Of a stretch of 9,904 nt of DNA, positions 1 to 7,202 are shown piece after piece. The stretch is taken from positions 1 through 9,904 of the forward strand of contig DVHW01000235.1 of the NCBI GenBank assembly GCA_018711785.1. Reading direction: 5' to 3'. The first letter of the stretch is position 1, and the number at the start of each line of letters is the position of its first letter. The stretch comes from Candidatus Galloscillospira excrementavium (GTDB lineage: Bacteria; Bacillota; Clostridia; Oscillospirales; Oscillospiraceae). Under the pieces are notes generated by a model. The model had not been told where the DNA came from, did not search any database, and saw nothing but the letters and a program-made list of their open reading frames with translations. A program made the translations under genes and the position numbers.

Positions 1-1
1 G

Positions 2-655
2 GGCAGCGCCATCGCCATGGACAAGGATCTGACCAAGCGCCTGGTGGCCGACCAGGTCAACACCCCGGGGTGGAAGACGGTGGAGTACGCCGCCGGGGAC
101 ATCGGCGGCCTGGTGGATTCCGCCCGCCTGCCCTGCGTGGTCAAGCCGGTGGCCAGCGGGTCCTCCATCGGGGTGTCCATCGCCCGGGACCGGGCGGAGC
201 TCCGCGCCGCCCTGGAGGCTGGGCTGGCCCTCGGGGGGCGGACGGTGCTGGAGGAGTACATCCAGGGCCGGGAGCTCCAGGTGGGCATCCTGGACGGGGA
301 GGCCCTGCCCTCCATCGAGATCATCCCCAAGCACGGGTTCTACGACTACGCCAACAAGTACCAGCCCGGCGCGGCGCTGGAGGTCTGTCCGGCCCCCATC
401 CCGGCCCAGACCGAGGAGAAGCTGCGCCAGGCCGCCCTCCGGGTCTACCGGACTCTGGGGCTGGAGGTCTACTCCCGGGCGGACTTCATCGTGGACGGGG
501 ACGGGGAGGTCTGGTTTCTGGAGATCAACACCCTGCCCGGCATGACCCCCACCAGCCTGCTGCCCCAGGAGGCCGCAGCGGTGGGGATCGGCTATGCCGA
601 GCTGTGTGAGCGCATCGTGGCCGCCTCGGTGCGGGCGCGGAAACAGGGAAGATAG
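2..655 (+). CDS. ddl: D-alanine--D-alanine ligase, 3' part (5' end outside window)
   Basis: This cytoplasmic ATP-grasp enzyme joins two D-alanines for the peptidoglycan stem peptide. The reading frame is open from base 2 and begins GSAIAMDKDLTK, a motif internal to Ddl proteins, so the N-terminal part, probably about 130-150 residues, lies upstream. The Met at 17 is therefore internal. Visible family motifs are KPVASGSSIGVS (ATP-binding region), LEEYIQGRELQVGIL, the omega-loop FYDYANKYQPG, and the C-terminal metal-binding segment ADFIVDGDGEVWFLEINTLPGMTPTSLLPQ. The omega-loop Tyr at 359-361 is the residue associated with D-Ala-D-Ala product; enzymes making D-Ala-D-Lac commonly have Phe there, so ordinary dipeptide synthesis is inferred. 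The stop TAG (653-655) overlaps the AGGAG ribosome binding site of murF, and the next gene uses this enzyme's product, so the pair is probably co-transcribed. Confidence 0.95.
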   Translation, partial: GSAIAMDKDLTKRLVADQVNTPGWKTVEYAAGDIGGLVDSARLPCVVKPVASGSSIGVSIARDRAELRAALEAGLALGGRTVLEEYIQGRELQVGILDGEALPSIEIIPKHGFYDYANKYQPGAALEVCPAPIPAQTEEKLRQAALRVYRTLGLEVYSRADFIVDGDGEVWFLEINTLPGMTPTSLLPQEAAAVGIGYAELCERIVAASVRARKQGR

Positions 656-666
656 GAGACTTCAAT

Positions 667-2058
667 ATGGAGCCGATGACCGTTCGAGAGATTTTGGAGG
701 CTGTGGGCGGCGCGCTGCTGGGAGAGGGCGTCGATCTGGACGCCCAGGTGACCCGGGTGGAGACCGACAGCCGGACCATCCACCAGGGGGGGCTCTTTGT
801 CCCCCTGATCGGGGAGCAGTTTGACGGGCACGCCTATATCAACGCCGCCCTGGAGGGGGGCGCCGCCGGGTGCTTCACCCAGCGGGAGAGGGAGAGCTAT
901 CTGCCGGGGAAGTTCTACATCAAGGTACGGGACACCCGGAAGGCCCTGCGGGAGCTGGCCCGGCACTACAAGCGGAAATTTGACCTGCCCGTGGTGGCGG
1001 TGACCGGCAGCGTGGGCAAGACCACCACCAAGGATATGGTGGCCGCCGTGCTGGGGGAGAAGTACAAGGTCCTCAAGACCGAGGGCAACCTGAACACCGA
1101 CATCGGCACCTGCAGCACCCTTTTCCGCCTGGACAGGACCTACCAGGCCGCCGTGCTGGAGATGGGCATGAACCACGCCGGGGAGATCGACGTCATCTCC
1201 TCCATCGCCGAGCCCGACGTGTGCCTCATCACCAACATCGGGGACTCCCACATCGAATTTCTGGGCTCCCGGGAGAATATCCTGAAGGCCAAGTGCGAGA
1301 TCTTCCGTCACCAGCGCCCGGGCGGGCCCGCCATCCTCAACGGGGACGATGAGCTGCTGCGCACCCTGGCCGGGCAGCTGGACCGGCCTGTCCTCTGGTG
1401 CGGGGTGACCCGCCCCATGGATTACAGCGCCGACCACCTGGTGAGCGACGGGAAGGTGGGTATGAACTGTGAAGTAAAAACGCCTCACAGCAATTTCAAG
1501 GTGAGCATCCCCGCCCTGGGCAGCCACATGGTGTATCCCACCCTGATGGCGGCCGCGGTGGGGGAGCTCTACGGCCTGACAACGGAGGAGATCCAGCGGG
1601 GGGTGGCCCACTTCGCCCCCACCAAGATGCGCATGAACATCCTCCAGCGCCGGGACGACATCACCATTCTCAACGACACCTACAACGCAAACCCCCAGTC
1701 CATGCGGGCGGCGGTGGAGGTCCTCTCCAAGACCCACGACGGGTACAAGGTGGCCGTGCTGGGGGACATGTTCGAGCTGGGCCCCCTGGCCGGGGCGCTC
1801 CACGCCAGCATCGGCGAGTACCTGGGCAAGACCGGCATCGACTGCCTGGTGGCGGTGGGGGAGCTGGCAAAGTACATCGCCGACGCCGCCCGGGACGCCA
1901 TGGTGCCCGAGGTCTACCACTGCGCCACCAAGGAGGAGGCCCAGCCCATTCTGGCCAGGGTGCTCCGCCCCCACACCACGGTGCTGGTGAAGGCCTCCCG
2001 CCTCATGGCCTTCGAGGATTTGGTGGAGTATCTCAAGAGCATCACGAAAGACATCTGA
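667..2058 (+). CDS. murF: UDP-N-acetylmuramoyl-tripeptide--D-alanyl-D-alanine ligase
   Basis: MurF adds the D-Ala-D-Ala made by Ddl to the UDP-MurNAc-tripeptide, using ATP, and completes the cytoplasmic pentapeptide precursor. The 463-residue length is normal. The N-terminal substrate domain carries the DSR motif (VETDSRTIHQGGLFVPLIGEQFDGH is split around residue 33). The central Mur ligase domain has the P-loop TGSVGKTTTK (residues 113-122), the EMGMNHAGEID segment, and TNIGDSHIEFLGS. The C-terminal domain has NDTYNANPQSM (336-346) and VLGDMFELG. The ATG at 667 follows AGGAG (654-658) with eight bases between. One oddity is the block after the P-loop: most MurF proteins I know have an N-N-x-I-G-x-P pattern, whereas this one reads NLNTDIGTCSTL (141-152). 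Identity as MurF rather than MurE or MurC is supported by the neighbouring ddl and by these motifs. Confidence 0.96.
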   Translation: MEPMTVREILEAVGGALLGEGVDLDAQVTRVETDSRTIHQGGLFVPLIGEQFDGHAYINAALEGGAAGCFTQRERESYLPGKFYIKVRDTRKALRELARHYKRKFDLPVVAVTGSVGKTTTKDMVAAVLGEKYKVLKTEGNLNTDIGTCSTLFRLDRTYQAAVLEMGMNHAGEIDVISSIAEPDVCLITNIGDSHIEFLGSRENILKAKCEIFRHQRPGGPAILNGDDELLRTLAGQLDRPVLWCGVTRPMDYSADHLVSDGKVGMNCEVKTPHSNFKVSIPALGSHMVYPTLMAAAVGELYGLTTEEIQRGVAHFAPTKMRMNILQRRDDITILNDTYNANPQSMRAAVEVLSKTHDGYKVAVLGDMFELGPLAGALHASIGEYLGKTGIDCLVAVGELAKYIADAARDAMVPEVYHCATKEEAQPILARVLRPHTTVLVKASRLMAFEDLVEYLKSITKDI

Positions 2059-2059
2059 T

Positions 2060-2078
2060 GCGGCGGCTGTCCCGCCGC
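2060..2078 (+). other. GC-rich hairpin in murF-ABC-F gap
   Basis: GCGGCGG (2060-2066) pairs perfectly with CCGCCGC (2072-2078) around a five-base loop. It begins two bases after the murF stop. It is followed by an A-rich stretch, not a T run, so it is not a convincing intrinsic terminator. It could slow polymerase, protect the 3' end of a processed murF message or partly separate expression of the two genes. The ABC-F ribosome binding site GGAG (2091-2094) lies just downstream and outside the stem. Confidence 0.45.
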
Positions 2079-2101
2079 GGCAAAGCAAATGGAGTAAGAC
2101 A

Positions 2102-4000
2102 ATGATAGACATATCGGTCTCGAACCTGGTCAAGGAGTTCGAGGTAGGCAAAAAAATACTGGACGGGCTCTCTTTTCAGGTGGACCAGGGGGAGCGGGTG
2201 GGTCTGCTGGGCAAGAACGGCGCCGGCAAGACCACGGTGTTCAAGATCCTCACCGGTGAGCTGGACCATGACGAGGGGGAGGTGATGGTGGCCCCGGGGA
2301 AGACCCTGGGCCTCATCTCCCAGATCCCGGTCTACCCGCCGGAGTACACGGTGGAGGACGTGCTGGACACCGCCTTTGCTCCCCTCCACGCCATGGAGGC
2401 CGAGATGGCCGGCCTGGCCGCCAAAATGGGGGAGGACAGCAGTCCCGACCTGCTGCGGCGGTACGGCGAGCTCTCCGCCGCCTTTGAGGCCAGGGGCGGC
2501 TACGACACCGCCACGGAATTGAATAAGGTCTGCAACGGCCTGGACATCCCCCAGGCCATGCGGGAGCAGCCCTTCGCCGCCCTCTCCGGCGGGGAAAAGA
2601 CCCGGGTCAACCTGGCCCGGCTCATTCTGGAGGACACCGACATCCTCCTGCTGGACGAGCCCACCAACCACCTGGACCTGCGGGCCACCGAGTGGCTGGA
2701 GGACTACCTCTCCCGCTACAAGGGCACTGTGCTGGCCATCTCCCACGACCGCTGGTTTCTGGACAAGGTGGTGAAGCGGGTCATCGAGATCGTGGACGGC
2801 AAGGCCGAGTTCTACCAGGGGAATTACAGCTTCTATGTGGTGGAGAAGGAGCGGAGGTACGAGGAGAAGCTCCGCCAGTACGAGAAGGAGCAGGCCAAGA
2901 TCGAGCAGCTCCAGGCCGCGGCGGACAAGCTCCACCTGTGGGCCTTTCTGGGCAACGACAAGCTCCACAAGCGGGCCTTCTCCATGGAGAAGCGCATCGA
3001 GCGCCTGTGCACCACCGACAAGCCCACCAAGGAGCGCCGTCTGGACATCAAGTTCGGGGAGCGGGATTTTCGGGGGGATGAGGTGCTGGTCATCAAGGAC
3101 CTGGCCAAGTCCTTCGGGGAGCGCACCCTTTTCTCTGACGTGAACCTCCTGGTGGAGGGGGGCGAGCGCATCGCCCTGCTGGGGGACAACGGCACCGGCA
3201 AGTCCACCCTGGTGAAGATCCTCCTGGGGGAGGAGCCCCCCACGGCGGGGAAGGTCCGCCTGGGTCCCACAGTGAAGATCGGCTACCTGCCCCAGATCGT
3301 CCACTTCGCCCACCCGGAGCGGAGCCTGGTGGACACCCTGATCTATGATCTGGATGTCTCCACCCAGACGGCCCGGAACCGGCTGGCCTCCTTCCACTTC
3401 CGGGGGGAGGATGTGTTCAAGCCGGTCTCCGCCCTCTCCGGCGGGGAGCAGAGCCGCCTGCGGCTGTGTATGCTCATGGACGAGAAGATCAACCTCCTCA
3501 TCCTGGACGAGCCCACCAACCACCTGGACGTGGCCAGCCGGGAGTGGATCGAGTCGGCGGTGGAGGACTACGAGGGCAACCTGCTCTTCGTGTCCCACGA
3601 CCGCTATTTCATCAACCGCTTCGCCACCCGCATCTGGATGCTGGAGAACGGACACATCACCGACTTCCGTGGCACCTATGCCGAGTTCCAGGCCGCCCGG
3701 GCCAAGGCGGCCGCCGCGCCGCCACCGGCCGCCCCGGCGGAGGAAAAGCCTAAGAAGGACAAGCCCAAGCGCCCCGGCGGCACCAAGGAGCTGGAGAAGC
3801 AGGTGGCGGCCGCCGAGCGGGCGGTGGCCAAGGCGGAGGAGCGGCAGTACGAGCTCTCCCTGCGGGCTGAGGAGGTCTCCAGCAACTATCTGGAGCTCCA
3901 GAAGGTCTACGAGGAGCAGAAGGCCCTGGAGGAGGAGATCGCCACGCTCTACACCCAGTGGGAGAAGCTCGCGGCGGAGCTGGAGGAGGCCCAGGGATGA
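2102..4000 (+). CDS. ABC-F family ATPase (ribosome-associated, YdiF/Uup-like)
   Basis: This is a soluble ABC protein with two ATPase domains and no membrane segments, the layout of the ABC-F family, whose members act on ribosomes rather than as transporters. Domain 1 has Walker A GKNGAGKTT (residues 37-45), signature LSGGE (161-165) and Walker B LLLDEPTNHLD with D185/E186. A charged helical linker rich in E, K and R (about 235-325) matches the interdomain arm that reaches the tRNA sites. Domain 2 has GDNGTGKST (361-369), LSGGE (445-449) and D469/E470. Both catalytic glutamates are kept. An Ala/Pro/Lys tether (about 534-560) leads to a C-terminal coiled coil (about 561-632), as in Uup and YdiF proteins. 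At 632 residues it fits the housekeeping subgroups better than compact antibiotic-resistance members such as VmlR or Msr. The start follows GGAG (2091-2094). A role in rescuing or tuning stalled ribosomes is inferred from the family. Confidence 0.93.
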   Translation: MIDISVSNLVKEFEVGKKILDGLSFQVDQGERVGLLGKNGAGKTTVFKILTGELDHDEGEVMVAPGKTLGLISQIPVYPPEYTVEDVLDTAFAPLHAMEAEMAGLAAKMGEDSSPDLLRRYGELSAAFEARGGYDTATELNKVCNGLDIPQAMREQPFAALSGGEKTRVNLARLILEDTDILLLDEPTNHLDLRATEWLEDYLSRYKGTVLAISHDRWFLDKVVKRVIEIVDGKAEFYQGNYSFYVVEKERRYEEKLRQYEKEQAKIEQLQAAADKLHLWAFLGNDKLHKRAFSMEKRIERLCTTDKPTKERRLDIKFGERDFRGDEVLVIKDLAKSFGERTLFSDVNLLVEGGERIALLGDNGTGKSTLVKILLGEEPPTAGKVRLGPTVKIGYLPQIVHFAHPERSLVDTLIYDLDVSTQTARNRLASFHFRGEDVFKPVSALSGGEQSRLRLCMLMDEKINLLILDEPTNHLDVASREWIESAVEDYEGNLLFVSHDRYFINRFATRIWMLENGHITDFRGTYAEFQAARAKAAAAPPPAAPAEEKPKKDKPKRPGGTKELEKQVAAAERAVAKAEERQYELSLRAEEVSSNYLELQKVYEEQKALEEEIATLYTQWEKLAAELEEAQG

Positions 4001-4626
4001 GGCGGAGCTACTACCGGCCCTATGAGGGCCGCCGTCAGCGGCTGTGGCTGCGGGTGCTCTGCGGCCTCCTCGCCGCGGGGCTGCTCCTCTTTGCCGTGCT
4101 GGAGGGCATCGTCCTCGCCGGCGGGCACACCCGCCTGCGGGAGGACCAGCCCCCGGAGACTATGGTCATTTTGGGCTGCCAGGTCATGGAGCGGGGCCCC
4201 TCCGAGCTGCTTCAGGACCGGCTGGACACCGCCCTGGACTATTTGGAGACCCAGCCGGACATGACGGTGGTGGTCAGCGGGGGCCAGGGCTCCAACGAGC
4301 CTGAGTCGGAGGCGGCTTGTATGCGGGACTATCTGGTGGAGCACGGCGTGGAGGCCGGACGCATCCTGATGGAGGACCAGTCCCACAGCACGGCGGAGAA
4401 CCTGCGCTTTACCCAGCAGGTGCTGGAGGACAACGGGCTGGAGGCCGACGGCGGACTGCTCATTGTCTCCAACGGCTTCCACCTGGCCCGGGTGCGGATG
4501 CTGGCGGAGCGGTACTACGGGGAGGAGGTCTCCACCCTGGCCGCCCCCTCCAGCCACCTGCCCTCCCGGGTGTGGATGTACCTCCGGGAGCCGCTGGCCC
4601 TGCTGAAATCCTTTTTCTTGGATTAA
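3997..4626 (+). CDS. YdcF/DUF218 family membrane-anchored protein
   Basis: This 209-residue protein has a basic N-terminus ([14 protein letters not shown]), one membrane helix at about residues 17-41, and then a DUF218 domain predicted to lie outside the membrane. Typical DUF218 features are MVILGCQV followed by [39 protein letters not shown] and [13 protein letters not shown]. The family includes SanA, ElyC and YdcF and is linked to envelope functions; its chemistry is not settled, so no reaction is assigned. The ATG overlaps the TGA of the ABC-F gene in an ATGA junction, and GGAGGAG (3982-3988) lies eight bases upstream, which suggests translational coupling. A GTG at 3958 in the same frame would add 13 residues, but it has no comparable ribosome binding site and would place a Gly/Ala-rich tail ahead of the basic signal-anchor start. 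The protein ends with [15 protein letters not shown], a common family ending. Confidence 0.88.
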   Translation: MRRSYYRPYEGRRQRLWLRVLCGLLAAGLLLFAVLEGIVLAGGHTRLREDQPPETMVILGCQVMERGPSELLQDRLDTALDYLETQPDMTVVVSGGQGSNEPESEAACMRDYLVEHGVEAGRILMEDQSHSTAENLRFTQQVLEDNGLEADGGLLIVSNGFHLARVRMLAERYYGEEVSTLAAPSSHLPSRVWMYLREPLALLKSFFLD

Positions 4627-4637
4627 GGGGAATACTG

Positions 4638-5711
4638 ATGAACGGAATGTTGGAGAAACTGAAGAGCCTGGAGCTCCACTACCAGGACCTGGAGGCCCGG
4701 CTGAACGCCTCCGAGACCTACGCCGACCCGGCGCTGGTGGCAAAACTGAACAAGGAGGAGCGGGAGCTGGCCCCGGTGGTGGAGGCGTACCGCCTTTACA
4801 CACGCCGGCAGAAGGACCTGGCCGACGCGGAGGAGCTGATGGGCGACCCGGACATGCGGGAGCTGGCCCAGGAGGAGTTCCAGCAGGCGAAGGCCGACCT
4901 GGAGGAGCTGGAGCAGAAGCTGAAAATTCTGCTTCTGCCCTCCGACCCCAATGACGGCAAGAGCGTCATTGTGGAGATCCGGGCCGGCGTGGGCGGCGAG
5001 GAGGCCGCCCTGTTCGCCCACTCCCTGTTCCGCATGTACTCCATGTACGCCGAGCGGAAGGGCTGGGCGGTGGAGGTGGACAGCGCCAGCGATTCCGAGC
5101 TGGGGGGCATAAAGGAAATTTCCTTCACAGTAGATGGGGACCGGGCCTACTCCCGGCTCAAGTTTGAGAGCGGGGTCCACCGGGTCCAGCGGGTGCCAGA
5201 GACCGAGAGCGGCGGGCGCATCCACACCAGCACGGCCACCGTGGCGGTGCTGCCCGAGATCGACGAGGTGGAGTTCGAGCTCAACCCGGCGGACATTGAG
5301 ATGCAGGTGTTCCGCTCCTCGGGCGCCGGAGGGCAGCATATCAACAAGACCTCCTCCGCCGTGCGGCTCATCCACAGGCCCACCGGCATGGTGGTGGAGT
5401 GCCAGCAGGAGCGCAGCCAGTTCCAGAACCGGGACAAGGCCATGCAGCTGCTCCGCTCCCGGCTCTACGAGCAGGAGCAGGAGCGGGTCAACAGCGAGTT
5501 TGAGCAGGAGCGGCGCAGCCAGGTGGGCACCGGCATGCGCAACGAGCGCATCCGCACCTATAACTTCCCCCAGGGCCGGCTCACCGACCACCGCATCGGT
5601 CTGACCCTCTACAAGCTGGACGCGGTGATGGACGGGGATCTGGACGAGATCATCGACGCCCTGGTGACCGCCGACCAGGCCGAGCGCCTGAAGCACAGCG
5701 AAGCACGCTGA
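4638..5711 (+). CDS. prfA: Peptide chain release factor 1
   Basis: RF1 recognises UAA and UAG in the ribosomal A site and triggers peptide release. The 357-residue length is normal. The stop-codon reading tripeptide is P187-E188-T189, an RF1-type PxT motif (RF2 has SPF), within [16 protein letters not shown]. The catalytic GGQ is at residues 231-233 in [16 protein letters not shown], and the C-terminal [13 protein letters not shown] segment is present. Two starts are possible: ATG 4638, and ATG 4647, which would give MLEKLKSLE as in Bacillus RF1. AAGGGG (4625-4630) sits seven bases from the first and sixteen from the second, so 4638 is preferred. The gene begins 11 bases after the YdcF stop. 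The methyltransferase gene prmC, which modifies the GGQ glutamine and often neighbours prfA, is not downstream here. Confidence 0.97.
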   Translation: MNGMLEKLKSLELHYQDLEARLNASETYADPALVAKLNKEERELAPVVEAYRLYTRRQKDLADAEELMGDPDMRELAQEEFQQAKADLEELEQKLKILLLPSDPNDGKSVIVEIRAGVGGEEAALFAHSLFRMYSMYAERKGWAVEVDSASDSELGGIKEISFTVDGDRAYSRLKFESGVHRVQRVPETESGGRIHTSTATVAVLPEIDEVEFELNPADIEMQVFRSSGAGGQHINKTSSAVRLIHRPTGMVVECQQERSQFQNRDKAMQLLRSRLYEQEQERVNSEFEQERRSQVGTGMRNERIRTYNFPQGRLTDHRIGLTLYKLDAVMDGDLDEIIDALVTADQAERLKHSEAR

Positions 5712-5730
5712 GAAAAGGAGCGGGACAGAT

Positions 5731-5988
5731 ATGGAACTGATCATTCGATATACCACACTGCCGGAGCGGCTGGAAGCGGAGAAGGTGAAGGCCGATCTGG
5801 CCGATCTTCTGGAGGAGGACGGCTGGCTCACCGGCTCGGGGAGCGGCTATTTTGAGATGGAGCTGGAGGACGAGAAGGTCAACCCCAAGTACGGCATCCT
5901 CACCGTGAAGAACTATTTGCAGAAGGTTGGATTTCCCCCCGACACCGCCATCGAGCTGGCGGGCACCCCGGTGGGAATCTACGAGTAA
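5731..5988 (+). CDS. Small acidic protein of unknown function (85 aa)
   Basis: I do not recognise this protein. It starts at ATG 5731 after AAAAGGAG (5713-5720), 19 bases downstream of prfA, and uses the same G/C-ending codons as its neighbours, which supports a real gene. The sequence suggests a small alpha/beta fold: a short beta strand (MELIIRYTT), a charged helix rich in Glu, Lys and Leu (about residues 11-30), a Gly/Ser turn (GSGSG), a strand YFEMELED, and a C-terminal helix and strand (ILTVKNYLQKVG, then AIELAGTPVGIY). It has no Cys or His pairs, no signal peptide and no membrane helix, so it is probably a cytosolic monomer or binding partner. Its position between prfA and tsaC suggests a possible link to translation, but context is the only support. 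Confidence 0.78.
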   Translation: MELIIRYTTLPERLEAEKVKADLADLLEEDGWLTGSGSGYFEMELEDEKVNPKYGILTVKNYLQKVGFPPDTAIELAGTPVGIYE

Positions 5989-6027
5989 ACGCCGCGCTGA
6001 CGCGGAGCAGAACAGAGGAGCATTTTT

Positions 6028-6138
6028 ATGAAGAAGGCCATTGGCATTTTGCAGATTCTCTCCGGCGCGGCCCTGCTGGCCGCCGGGGTGCTGACCCTGG
6101 TCCAGGGCTGCGCCCGCCGCCGGAGCTGGCACTTCTGA
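6028..6138 (+). CDS. 36-residue membrane micropeptide
   Basis: ATG 6028 is preceded by AGAGGAG (6014-6020) with seven bases between, a better ribosome binding site than that of the following gene. The 36 residues run MKKAIGILQILSGAALLAAG, then VLTLVQGCARRRSWHF, and end at TGA 6136-6138. A Lys-Lys start, one hydrophobic stretch (about residues 5-25) and an Arg-rich tail give a single-pass membrane peptide. The LVQGC segment resembles a lipoprotein cleavage site, but Gln at the -2 position is unusual and only eight residues would remain after the Cys, so a true lipoprotein is unlikely. It lies 39 bases after the 85-residue gene and 19 before tsaC. No function can be assigned. Supported by start signal, topology and spacing only. 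Confidence 0.55.
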   Translation: MKKAIGILQILSGAALLAAGVLTLVQGCARRRSWHF

Positions 6139-6157
6139 GACAGGCAGGCGAAGCGCG

Positions 6158-7171
6158 TTGAACACCTTGCGATTGACCGGGCGGGACCTGGATACGGCGG
6201 CGGACATCCTCCGCCGGGGAGGACTGCTGGGCATCCCCACCGAGACAGTCTACGGCCTGGGGGCCAACGGGCTGGACCCGGCGGCGGTGGAGCACATCTT
6301 CGAGGCCAAGGGCCGGCCCCAGGACAACCCGCTGATCCTCCACATCCCGTCGGCCCAGTGGCTCCCCCGGTACTGTGAGGACATTCCGCCCGCCGCCTAT
6401 CTCCTGGCGGAGCAGTTCTGGCCCGGCCCGCTGACGATGATTTTAAGGCGAAGGGACCTGGTGCCCGATGTGGTCACCGCCGGGCTGGACACGGTGGGTA
6501 TGCGCTGCCCGGCCCACCCCCTCTGCCGGGAGATCATCCATCGCGCGGGGGTGCCGGTGGCCGCCCCGTCGGGCAACACCTCTGGCCGGCCCAGCCCCAC
6601 CACGGCGGCGGCCATGCTGGAGGACATGGACGGGAAGATCGACGGCATCGTGGACGGAGGGCCCTGCGCGGTGGGGGTGGAGTCCACCATCGTGGACCTG
6701 ACGGTGACCCCGCCCCGGCTCCTGCGGCCCGGCGGGGTCACCCTGGAGCAGCTCCGTGCCGCCCTGGGGGAGGTGGCGGTGGACTCCGCCGTCACCCGGC
6801 TCATGGGGGCGGGAGAGCACCCCCGGGCCCCGGGGATGAAGTACCGCCACTACGCCCCCAAGGCGCCGGTGACGGTGGTGAAGGGCCCCCCAGCCGCGGC
6901 GGCGGAATACATCCGGGCCCACCTGGAGCCGGGGGACGGGGTCATCTGCTTTGACGAGTACGCCCCCCTCTTTCCCGGCTGCCCCCTGGAGCAGCTGGGG
7001 CCGAGCACCGACGTGCCCGAGCAGGCCCGGCGGGTCTTTGAGGCCCTGCGCTGGTTCGACGGCACCCGGGTGAAGCGCATCTGGGCCCAGTGCCCGGACG
7101 ACGAGGGCATCGGCCTGGCAGTGGCCAACCGCCTGAACAAGGCGGCGGGATTCCACATCATCCAGGTCTGA
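6158..7171 (+). CDS. tsaC: L-threonylcarbamoyladenylate synthase (Sua5/YwlC type)
   Basis: The enzyme makes threonylcarbamoyl-AMP from threonine, bicarbonate and ATP, the donor for the t6A modification next to the anticodon of ANN-decoding tRNAs. The YrdC domain covers about residues 1-200. It shows GLLGIPTETVYGLGANGL, the substrate-binding KGRPQDNPLILHI (K51, R53) and PSGNTSGRPSPT (137-148), and GVESTIVDL. A C-terminal Sua5 domain follows the conserved GMKYRHYAPKAPV (226-238), making the 337-residue long form rather than the short TsaC form. The start is TTG at 6158: no ATG or GTG is available near the expected N-terminus and the ribosome binding site is weak (AGGCAGG, 6142-6148), so expression may depend on coupling to the upstream micro-ORF. 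Sua5-type genes are also found near prfA in Bacillus, supporting an old translation-gene association. Confidence 0.94.
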   Translation: MNTLRLTGRDLDTAADILRRGGLLGIPTETVYGLGANGLDPAAVEHIFEAKGRPQDNPLILHIPSAQWLPRYCEDIPPAAYLLAEQFWPGPLTMILRRRDLVPDVVTAGLDTVGMRCPAHPLCREIIHRAGVPVAAPSGNTSGRPSPTTAAAMLEDMDGKIDGIVDGGPCAVGVESTIVDLTVTPPRLLRPGGVTLEQLRAALGEVAVDSAVTRLMGAGEHPRAPGMKYRHYAPKAPVTVVKGPPAAAAEYIRAHLEPGDGVICFDEYAPLFPGCPLEQLGPSTDVPEQARRVFEALRWFDGTRVKRIWAQCPDDEGIGLAVANRLNKAAGFHIIQV

Positions 7172-7172
7172 A

Positions 7173-7195
7173 CGGCGCAACCGCCGGTTGCGCCG
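7173..7195 (+). terminator. Perfect 10-bp hairpin after tsaC, possible terminator
   Basis: CGGCGCAACC (7173-7182) and GGTTGCGCCG (7186-7195) are exact reverse complements around a three-base loop, starting two bases after the tsaC stop. The stem is strong enough for an intrinsic terminator, but the following bases (GAAGTGCTTTAC) contain only three T in a row, so termination may be partial. The position, between the translation block and the XRE-coaE group, fits a transcription-unit boundary. Being an exact inverted repeat near a regulator gene, it could also be a protein-binding site. Confidence 0.45.
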
Positions 7196-7202
7196 GAAGT
7201 GC

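Noticed and set aside
359..361. D-Ala-D-Lac type ligase (vancomycin-resistance related)
   Set aside because: The omega-loop residue is Tyr (ANKY), the D-Ala-D-Ala form, and the setting is ddl-murF without any vanHX-like genes.
1467..1490. Inverted repeat CTGTGA ... TCACAG in an A-rich patch of murF
   Set aside because: Six-base arms 12 bases apart inside a coding region are easily expected by chance, with no promoter or gene start nearby.
2089..2097. Two-codon frame ATG GAG TAA before the ABC-F gene, like a resistance leader
   Set aside because: It is too short to be a leader peptide, overlaps the ribosome binding site, and the nearby hairpin shows no alternative pairing that I can support.
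592..2151. Long open frame of 519 codons on the - strand across murF
   Set aside because: It mirrors murF codon by codon, has His/Gly/Val-rich low-complexity composition and no recognisable motif. G/C-rich third positions remove stops from the opposite strand.
2651..2677. 27-base exact repeat, second copy at 3503-3529
   Set aside because: Both copies encode the Walker B segment LDEPTNHLD of the two ATPase domains, so protein conservation and codon bias explain the match.
2042..3655. 537-codon - strand frame across the ABC-F gene
   Set aside because: It is a shadow of a clearly conserved + strand gene, with a repetitive Leu/Gly/Val/Gln composition and no start signals.
3958..3996. Upstream GTG start for the YdcF protein
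   Set aside because: ATG 3997 has GGAGGAG at correct spacing and gives a normal basic signal-anchor N-terminus; the extension is a frame shadow of the ABC-F coiled coil.
2102..4000. ABC-F gene as an antibiotic-resistance determinant
   Set aside because: Length, C-terminal coiled coil and housekeeping setting fit YdiF/Uup-like members; nothing in the sequence points to a resistance subgroup.
5992..6005. Small hairpin CCGCG/CGCGG after the 85-residue gene as a terminator
   Set aside because: The stem is only five base pairs, the T run begins 18 bases later next to the following start codon, and the position within a tight gene series argues against termination.
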